The position numbers and the translations under genes were made by a program. A DNA stretch of 8,117 bases, taken from contig CADCPJ010000294.1 in the NCBI GenBank assembly GCA_902803245.1, forward strand, positions 1 through 8,117, read 5' to 3'. The notes beneath the pieces are model-generated. The model had not been told where the DNA came from. It worked only from the letters and a program-made list of their open reading frames with translations, and searched no databases. Source of the DNA: an uncultured Lachnospiraceae bacterium (lineage in GTDB: Bacteria; Bacillota; Clostridia; Lachnospirales; Lachnospiraceae). This document shows, piece by piece, positions 1 to 5,301 of the stretch (positions are counted from its first letter, which is position 1; the number at the start of each line of letters is the position of its first letter).

Positions 1-1
1 A

Positions 2-148
2 ATCTGCCCTGATAAGAACGAACGCCAAACGTATCACAGCAATGTGCTGCAGCTGGCTGTCTCCCTGGGTTATCTCATCCTCTGGATTTTCAATTCTCCG
101 CGGCGGCAAAGTAACAGCGGCAAAGTAACAGACACAAGTTCTGATTGA
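2..148 (+). CDS. Possible C-terminal end of an unidentified upstream gene (5' truncated)
   Basis: This frame is open from the window edge to a TGA at 146-148, giving 48 residues. It reads like protein up to about residue 35: a polar start (CPDKNERQTYHS), a hydrophobic stretch (VLQLAVSLGYLILWIF) and a basic NSPRR. After that comes a low-complexity polar tail encoded partly by a 14-bp tandem duplication. I do not recognise the family. A second + frame is also open, to a TAA at 126-128, so the choice rests only on the more protein-like composition. It may be a decayed gene remnant rather than a functional end. The kinase gene begins 178 bp downstream, with a palindrome in between, so I infer that this gene is not part of the signalling operon. 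Confidence 0.25.
   Translation: MCPDKNERQTYHSNVLQLAVSLGYLILWIFNSPRRQSNSGKVTDTSSD
103..130. repeat. Perfect 14-bp tandem direct repeat, two copies
   Basis: The unit GCGGCAAAGTAACA occurs at 103-116 and again, without any change, at 117-130. Fourteen is not a multiple of three, so the duplication shifts the reading frame of anything translated across it. It lies in the tail of the possible truncated gene at 2-148. Replication slippage or a small insertion footprint are possible origins. No function can be assigned. Confidence 0.8.
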
Positions 149-187
149 CTTCTGTCTATCGGCGAAAATGTGGCAGAACAAAATAGG

Positions 188-216
188 GTGACAATGGGGA
201 CAGTCCCCAATGTCAC
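188..216. repeat. 29-bp near-perfect palindrome (REP-like element or operator)
   Basis: The outer arms GTGACA (188-193) and TGTCAC (211-216) pair, as do the inner arms TGGGGAC (195-201) and GTCCCCA (203-209). The symmetry centre is A202, and the only other break is an A-A opposition at 194/210, giving 13 paired positions in each arm. No T-run follows, so it does not look like an intrinsic terminator. From memory, palindromes with a GGGGACAGTCCCC core are dispersed in some clostridial genomes as REP-like elements linked to Y1/IS200-type transposases. That points to a repeat, but its position just upstream of a possible -10 would also suit an operator. A degraded direct copy of one arm (TGACA, then GGACAG) seems to follow at 219-235. 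Confidence 0.7.
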
Positions 217-218
217 GT

Positions 219-227
219 TGACATAAT
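219..227 (+). promoter_or_regulatory. Possible extended -10 promoter for the kinase operon
   Basis: TGACATAAT matches the extended -10 pattern TGnTATAAT at all but one base. The position where a -35 would lie, about 198-204, falls inside the palindrome and shows no good -35 hexamer, which extended -10 promoters can tolerate. Transcription would begin near 234, leaving a leader of about 93 nt before the ATG at 327. The overlapping TTGACA at 218-223 resembles a -35, but no -10 lies 16-18 bp after it. The call rests on a short motif only. Confidence 0.3.
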
Positions 228-259
228 TTGGACAGCCTCAGCTTTGAGCAGAAATCCAT

Positions 260-291
260 GCTTCGCTGTTTCGTGGTTAAGATCAGCGAGC
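260..291 (+). promoter_or_regulatory. Bulged hairpin in the leader of the first kinase gene
   Basis: GCT (260-262) plus CGCTG (264-268) pairs with CAGCG (284-288) plus AGC (289-291). This gives eight base pairs with T263 bulged and a 15-nt loop (269-283). It ends 19 nt before the AGGAGA ribosome binding site at 311-316 and does not cover it. I see no match to a known riboswitch. It could be chance folding or a leader structure affecting mRNA stability. Confidence 0.25.
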
Positions 292-326
292 TTGTATGAA
301 CTGCCTGTGTAGGAGAACAGATAACG

Positions 327-3300
327 ATGAAAAAAGAGCGCAGCCTGAGTGGTGTCATACTCGTTGCGTCGCTGCTTCTGGCGGTTACGTTAATACACAC
401 CTGGATTTTATATACACAGACGCACAACCAGACCAGACAGTCCGGTGCGTACCAGCTCGGGGCTGTGAGCGGCAGACTGGAGTCCACGATCAGCGACGCC
501 AAAAACCTGACGATGCAGCTGGCGATAGAGGCCAGAGAATACCTCGAAGATAAGGATTCCCTTGAGGAATATATCTATGACCGGAAGAGAGAACTGCTTA
601 CGGAGAACATCGGCGCTTTCAACCTCTATGTCGCCGGGAAGGATTTCTGTTTCATCCCCGATTTTGACATGCCGGAAGACTATGTTGCGACAGAACGGGT
701 ATGGTACACGGGGGCGATTCAAAACAGAGGAAAGGCTTATGTATCCTCCCCTTATCAGGACGCGATGACAGGCGAGATCTGCTATACTGTCTCCGTGATG
801 CTGGGGGACGGCGAGACAGTCCTGGCTGTGGATTACACCATGGAGCGCATCAGGGACTACATCGTGCAGATGTCGAGCGACGCCATCGATGCCGTCATCG
901 TCACGGATGAGGGAGTGATCGCCGGGTGCTCTGATGAATCACTGGTAGGTAAAAGGCTCACAGACACAATCCCTGATTACGCGGGTATCTACAACAGCGC
1001 GAAGAACCGGGACGGAGTTGCCTCCGGAAGGGTGAAGGATGGGTTTTTCTTCGAGAACCTCTTCGCGGCACAGTCCTCGGGCGGCTGGATATTTATCGTC
1101 AGCATCAGCGACTGGGAACTCTACAAGAACGCCTACATACAGCTTCTTGTGACGATCGTGCTCTCACTGGCGCTCTTTTCCATCATCATCATACTGTACA
1201 TGGGGACGATGAAAAGCCGTGAGAAGGCGGAGCACGCGCTGCGCTCCAGGGAAGAGTTTCTCTCCCGGATCACGCTTGAATTCGCTGATCCTCTGAAGAG
1301 CATACTGAGCTATTCCAGCCGTGAGAGCTATGAGCGGGCGGAGGATTATGAGGAGGCTATGGCCAGCATCCATACGCAGGGAATGCGGCTGTCCGAGATG
1401 CTCTCGCAGATCATGTCATACAAGAGCATCGTCCTCGTTGGAGATAAGGAGGCGAAGCGGGAGAAGGCCAGCGGGCTGAATAAGCGGTTTCGGACACTTG
1501 TGCTGGCGGTATTATTTGCCGTTATGCTTGTGAGCCTCTATGCGAACATCTCATCCGCCTATACCATGGGCAACGCCCGGATGAAGGAAGTGGCAAGCGA
1601 GTACGTCTTCCACCTCTCGGAATGGATCGACACCCAGAAGAGTATACTGGATATGTTCGTCAGCACCCTGTCCACCAATCCCGGGATGCTCTCCGATTAC
1701 GAGGGCACTGTCGCCTGGCTGGACAGGATCACGCGGCAATATCCCGAAATCTCCGTGACATATATGACAAATCCCTCCCTTCCGCACACCGTGTATATGA
1801 GCAACGGCTGGGAGCCGGATGCGGACTGGCATGTGGAGGAGCGCCAGTGGTATATTGATACACTGAATTCCAGGGAAGGCTGGAGCATATCGGCCCCCTA
1901 TTACGACGAGCAGACGGGCGGCTACTGCGTGACGCTCTCGAAGGTAGTCTATGATTCGGAGACCGGGGATTTCCTTGGAGTATTCGGTATCGATTTCTTC
2001 ATGGATAAACTGGTGGACATCCTGGGGGGCAGCTATACGGAGAGCGGCTACGCCTTCCTGGTAGATCCGGAAGGTGAGATCATCAATCATCCGTATGGTG
2101 TCTATCAGATGAGCCGGGACAGCTCGACGAACATTTCCACCCTCCCGTACGGAGAGATCCGGGCGGACGGGGAGACAACCACCGTTTTCAGGGATTACGA
2201 CGGGGAACTGAGGGTGCTGATCGCTCTCAGGAATGATATATCGGGCTTCTCCGTATACTCTGTCTCCGGCGTCTGGAAGATCTACGGCATGGCGATCCTC
2301 TATGGCACCGTGTGTGTGCTGGCGTTCGTTTTCTGCATGGTGCTGATCTACAGGCTGCTCACGAACCTGATCCGCTGGCAGGAAAAGACGACCCGGGAAC
2401 TGAAGGAATCGGCGGACGCGGCGATCTCCGCCGGAAAGGCGAAGAGTTCATTTCTTGCGCAGATGTCCCATGAGATCCGCACGCCGATCAATGCTGTCCT
2501 CGGTATGAACGAGATGATCCTCCGGGAATCGGATGATGCTTCTATCCGTGAATATGCCGCGAACATCCAGTCATCGGGCAGGACGCTGCTCTCTCTGATC
2601 AACAGCATCTTGGATTTTTCCAAGATTGAAGACGGCAAAATGGAGCTCGTGCCTGTAAAGTACGATCTCTCATCCATGATCAACGATCTGGTCAATTCCA
2701 TCTCTGAGCGCGCCAGGAACAAGGGTCTGGAGTTTGTGCCGGAGGTCGACAGCGCGCTGCCCTGCACGCTGTTTGGTGATGACGTGCGCATCCGCCAGGT
2801 GATCATGAACCTGCTGACCAACGCGGTGAAGTACACGGAAAAAGGCAGGGTGACTCTGGTGATCTCCGGAAAAAAGATGCCGGAGAACAAGCTCCTTATG
2901 TTCGTGGCGGTACGCGATACGGGCATAGGAATCCGAAGGGAGGATATGGGTAAGCTCTTTGAATCCTTTGCCAGGCTGGATGAAGAGAGGAACCGGAACA
3001 TCGAAGGCACCGGGCTGGGCATGTCCATCGTGAACCGCCTGCTTGACCTCATGGGAACTTCTCTTCAGGTGGAGAGCGAGTACGGCCGTGGTTCGGAATT
3101 CTCGTTTGAACTCACACAGGGGATCATCAATGAATCGCCGATCGGTGACTTCACGGATCGCCTTAAGAAGAGCGCAGGCAGGAATGAGGAGGAGAAATAC
3201 CTTTACGCACAAGGGGCTTCCATCCTCGTGGTGGACGACAACGACATGAACCGCAAGGTGGCACGGAGCCTGATGAAACGCAACGGCATCGTGCCGGACG

Positions 3301-4199
3301 AGGCAGCCTCCGGCGCGGATGCGATTGAAATGATTGCCGCGAAGGCCTACGACATCGTGTTCCTGGATCATATGATGCCGAAAATGGACGGCGTGGAGAC
3401 ACTGAAGCGGTTAAAGGAAAGAAACCTGATCCGGCAGGACTGCACAGTGATCGCATTGACTGCAAATGCTGTGTCCGGGGCCCGGGAGCGGTATCTGGAG
3501 AGTGGTTTTGACGATTACCTGTCCAAGCCTATCGAAGTGTCACAATTGGAGAAGAAGCTCGCCGCTCATCTTCCGGCGGAGAAGGTAACGTGGAGGACAA
3601 CCGGTCCGGCCGGTGAAAGCGCATCGAAAACTCACGTGGAAGAAAAAACCAGGGAGATGCATTCGGACTCTGTGCCGCAGTCTGAGCCGGATGCGTCGAA
3701 TGACTATATGGAGTTTGAGCCGGATGCGTCGAATGGTTATATGGAATTTGAGCCGGATACATCGAATGACGTGATGGAGTTTGAATCGGATGCGCCCGGG
3801 GAGGATGAAGCGGTGAAAGAGCCGCAGACGACGGATATTCTGACAGCCCGGCTCAAAAAACTTGGGATCGACACTGAAGCGGCCTTGCGCTATTGCGGTG
3901 ATGATTCGGAACTCTACCGGGAGCTGCTTGGCGATTATGTGAAATCCTGCCCGGATAAGGGTGCGGAACTCGACCGGTATTATGACAGCGCCATGTGGCA
4001 TGATTTTGAAGTGAACATCCACGCGCTGAAAAACACATCCAAAACAATAGGCGCGATGGCGCTTTACGAAAAGGCCCTGGCTCTTGAGGAGGCAGCGGAG
4101 AGAGGCGACGTGGACTATATCAGGGAAAGCTATTCCGGATTCAGATCGGAATATCAGAAGCTTTCAGAGGCAATACAGGCAGCCATGCAGATGGCGTGA
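327..4199 (+). CDS. Double-Cache transmembrane hybrid histidine kinase (DHp-CA-REC-Hpt) with an inserted degenerate DHp
   Basis: This is a membrane sensor kinase expected to autophosphorylate and run an internal His-Asp-His relay. Domains in order: TM1 (about 8-29); Cache-like extracellular sensor 1 (30-268, with R124-x-W126-Y127, P142-Y143 and D169); TM2 (271-293); degenerate DHp (305-370, L317 in place of His); TM3 (390-412); Cache-like sensor 2 (413-650, R506-x-W508-Y509, D556); TM4 (652-676); DHp (705-770, H715 in SHEIRTP); CA ATPase (about 815-935: N828/N832 N-box, D864-TGIG, G894-TGLG); REC (965-1083: D970, D971, D1014 acceptor, T1045, K1067); an acidic 11-residue repeat linker (1120-1152); and Hpt (about 1170-1285, H1232 in HALK). 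The start is supported by AGGAGA at 311-316, 10 nt upstream. Four membrane segments place both sensors outside and both DHp regions inside. At 1290 residues it is longer than a usual single-sensor hybrid kinase because the sensor unit is duplicated. It has no output domain, so the receiver encoded next is the likely partner (inference). Confidence 0.95.
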   Translation: MKKERSLSGVILVASLLLAVTLIHTWILYTQTHNQTRQSGAYQLGAVSGRLESTISDAKNLTMQLAIEAREYLEDKDSLEEYIYDRKRELLTENIGAFNLYVAGKDFCFIPDFDMPEDYVATERVWYTGAIQNRGKAYVSSPYQDAMTGEICYTVSVMLGDGETVLAVDYTMERIRDYIVQMSSDAIDAVIVTDEGVIAGCSDESLVGKRLTDTIPDYAGIYNSAKNRDGVASGRVKDGFFFENLFAAQSSGGWIFIVSISDWELYKNAYIQLLVTIVLSLALFSIIIILYMGTMKSREKAEHALRSREEFLSRITLEFADPLKSILSYSSRESYERAEDYEEAMASIHTQGMRLSEMLSQIMSYKSIVLVGDKEAKREKASGLNKRFRTLVLAVLFAVMLVSLYANISSAYTMGNARMKEVASEYVFHLSEWIDTQKSILDMFVSTLSTNPGMLSDYEGTVAWLDRITRQYPEISVTYMTNPSLPHTVYMSNGWEPDADWHVEERQWYIDTLNSREGWSISAPYYDEQTGGYCVTLSKVVYDSETGDFLGVFGIDFFMDKLVDILGGSYTESGYAFLVDPEGEIINHPYGVYQMSRDSSTNISTLPYGEIRADGETTTVFRDYDGELRVLIALRNDISGFSVYSVSGVWKIYGMAILYGTVCVLAFVFCMVLIYRLLTNLIRWQEKTTRELKESADAAISAGKAKSSFLAQMSHEIRTPINAVLGMNEMILRESDDASIREYAANIQSSGRTLLSLINSILDFSKIEDGKMELVPVKYDLSSMINDLVNSISERARNKGLEFVPEVDSALPCTLFGDDVRIRQVIMNLLTNAVKYTEKGRVTLVISGKKMPENKLLMFVAVRDTGIGIRREDMGKLFESFARLDEERNRNIEGTGLGMSIVNRLLDLMGTSLQVESEYGRGSEFSFELTQGIINESPIGDFTDRLKKSAGRNEEEKYLYAQGASILVVDDNDMNRKVARSLMKRNGIVPDEAASGADAIEMIAAKAYDIVFLDHMMPKMDGVETLKRLKERNLIRQDCTVIALTANAVSGARERYLESGFDDYLSKPIEVSQLEKKLAAHLPAEKVTWRTTGPAGESASKTHVEEKTREMHSDSVPQSEPDASNDYMEFEPDASNGYMEFEPDTSNDVMEFESDAPGEDEAVKEPQTTDILTARLKKLGIDTEAALRYCGDDSELYRELLGDYVKSCPDKGAELDRYYDSAMWHDFEVNIHALKNTSKTIGAMALYEKALALEEAAERGDVDYIRESYSGFRSEYQKLSEAIQAAMQMA
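1239..1436 (+). other. Degenerate (fossil) DHp domain inside the double-sensor kinase
   Basis: Residues 305-370 of the kinase align without gaps, around the catalytic motif, to the working DHp of the same protein. EEFLSRITLEFADPLKSIL corresponds to SSFLAQMSHEIRTPINAVL, with L317 at the position of H715. The Glu after the His and the Pro are kept, while R and T of the HEIRT motif are A and D. The second helix is also recognisable: IHTQGMRLSEMLSQIMSYKSI against IQSSGRTLLSLINSILDFSKI. No CA ATPase domain follows; TM3 starts about 20 residues later. It therefore cannot be phosphorylated as a standard HisKA domain, but it could still form the four-helix dimer bundle and pass signal from sensor 1. 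The relation is my hand alignment; the function is inference. Confidence 0.75.
3684..3782 (+). repeat. Three 33-bp tandem repeats (11 codons) in the REC-Hpt linker of kinase 1
   Basis: The units at 3684-3716, 3717-3749 and 3750-3782 encode EPDASNDYMEF, EPDASNGYMEF and EPDTSNDVMEF, followed by a partial fourth unit (ESDAP). Unit 2 differs from unit 1 at 3 of 33 bases and unit 3 differs from it at 5, so the expansion appears fairly recent and kept in frame. The repeats form an acidic, probably disordered tether between receiver and Hpt (residues 1120-1152). The other kinase has a related repeat at the same place. Confidence 0.95.
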
Positions 4200-4221
4200 A
4201 AGAAGGGAGAGGTATCATACA

Positions 4222-5229
4222 ATGGCAGACTGGGTAATCGTAGTGGATGACGACGAGGCCAATCTCAAGATAGCCGGACGCATCTTAAGCCGGGCGAATA
4301 TGCGCGTGACGGCTATAAAATCGGGCCGGGCACTTCTGGAATATATGCGCGATCGGGAGGTGCCCGACCTGATCCTGCTGGATATCAAGATGCCGGGCAT
4401 GGATGGGTTTGAAACCCTTAATGCCCTTCGCGCCACCGAAAAGGGCAGGCATGTCCCGGTCATCTTTCTCACTTCGGACGAGAAGGAGGAGACAGAGGTG
4501 AAGGGGCTTTCCCTGGGGGCCATGGACTTCATCAAAAAACCCTTTGTGCCGCAGGTACTGACCCTGCGTGTCCGCCACATGGTCGACCTGGACCACCTTC
4601 AGAGAAATCTGGAAAGTGAGGTCGAGAAGAAGACCCGGGAAAATCAGGAGCTGTTCCTGCAAGTTGTGTCTTCCCTCGCTTCCGCCATTGACGCGAAGGA
4701 TACCTACACGAACGGCCATTCCAGCCGTGTGGCTCAATATTCCAGGGAAATAGCCCGCCGCGCCGGATACGACAGAGAACGGATGCAGAACATCTATATG
4801 ATGGGCCTGCTCCACGATGTCGGGAAGATCGGTATTCCTGACTCCGTGATCAATAAGCCTGCCCGGCTTACGGATGAGGAATATGACCTCATCAAGACTC
4901 ATCCGATTATGGGCGCGAAAATCCTTGAAAATATCAGGAAGATGCCGGAACTGGCCAATGGAGCCAGGTGGCACCATGAGCGCTACGACGGAAAGGGGTA
5001 TCCGGATGGTATTAAGGGCACGGATATCTCGGAGGAAGCGCGGATCATCGCCGTAGCGGATGCATACGATGCCATGTCGAGCCACAGGAGCTATCGGGAG
5101 CCGCTGCCGCAGGAGGCTGTGCGGGCGGAGATCGAGAAGGGCAAGGGGACGCAGTTTGATCCCGGATTCGCGTCCATCATGCTGGAAATGATCGATGAAG
5201 ATACGGACTACACCATGCGGGAAAAGTAA
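4222..5229 (+). CDS. Response regulator with HD-GYP cyclic-di-GMP phosphodiesterase output
   Basis: This is a cytoplasmic two-domain response regulator of the RpfG type. The receiver (about 3-120) has acidic residues D9-D11, phospho-acceptor D54 (LLDIKMP), T84 and K106. A charged helical linker (about 122-145, probably coiled coil) leads to the HD-GYP domain (about 145-330). All expected metal and substrate motifs are present: H166 in NGHSSRV, H198-D199 with G201-K202, H227 in THP, H251-H252-E253, G259-Y260-P261, and D280/D283 in VADAYD. HD-GYP domains of this kind hydrolyse c-di-GMP to pGpG or GMP, so this one looks catalytically competent. The start at ATG 4222 is chosen because the receiver begins there and GAGAGG (4207-4212) lies 9 nt upstream. 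An earlier in-frame ATG at 4084 would add 46 unrelated residues overlapping the preceding gene. The 22-bp gap suggests one transcript with the kinase. I infer that it is the output of one or both flanking kinases. Confidence 0.95.
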   Translation: MADWVIVVDDDEANLKIAGRILSRANMRVTAIKSGRALLEYMRDREVPDLILLDIKMPGMDGFETLNALRATEKGRHVPVIFLTSDEKEETEVKGLSLGAMDFIKKPFVPQVLTLRVRHMVDLDHLQRNLESEVEKKTRENQELFLQVVSSLASAIDAKDTYTNGHSSRVAQYSREIARRAGYDRERMQNIYMMGLLHDVGKIGIPDSVINKPARLTDEEYDLIKTHPIMGAKILENIRKMPELANGARWHHERYDGKGYPDGIKGTDISEEARIIAVADAYDAMSSHRSYREPLPQEAVRAEIEKGKGTQFDPGFASIMLEMIDEDTDYTMREK

Positions 5230-5242
5230 GCCGGTCTTACTT
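5224..5242 (+). other. Short hairpin over the stop codon of the HD-GYP gene
   Basis: AAGTAAG (5224-5230) pairs with CTTACTT (5236-5242) across a CCGGT loop. The stem is seven pairs, mostly A-T, and it includes the TAA stop at 5227-5229. No T-run follows, so intrinsic termination is unlikely. It might influence readthrough or mRNA processing before the third gene, or be chance. The 72-bp gap (5230-5301) shows no convincing promoter of its own. Confidence 0.2.
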
Positions 5243-5301
5243 GCCGAAGTGCCCTGTGTATGAAAGACAATTTTGTTAACGTCTGTAAGAGGTAAGCGCA
5301 T

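Noticed and set aside
188..216. The palindrome read as an intrinsic terminator of the upstream gene.
   Set aside because: No T-run follows on either strand. The next bases are GTTGACATAATTT to the right, and AAAATAGG precedes it on the left.
218..246. TTGACA at 218-223 as a -35 box.
   Set aside because: The bases 16-18 nt downstream (around 241-246, GCTTTG) bear no resemblance to a -10.
296..553. A short + strand open frame starting before the first kinase.
   Set aside because: It overlaps the kinase N-terminus out of frame, and its product is low-complexity and has no family resemblance. The kinase start at 327 has the better ribosome binding site.
1239..1500. The first kinase as two genes joined by a frameshift or sequencing error.
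   Set aside because: The frame is continuous, the topology of four membrane segments is consistent, and no stop, ribosome binding site or start is evident at the junction between the dead DHp and TM3.
1551..2090. A 179-codon - strand open frame inside the first kinase.
   Set aside because: It lies wholly opposite the second Cache sensor and TM3, has no supported start site or domain, and looks like a codon-bias shadow.
4084..4221. An upstream in-frame ATG for the HD-GYP gene adding 46 residues.
   Set aside because: The extra residues overlap the Hpt-coding end of the kinase, have no receiver character, and ATG 4222 has a well-spaced GAGAGG.
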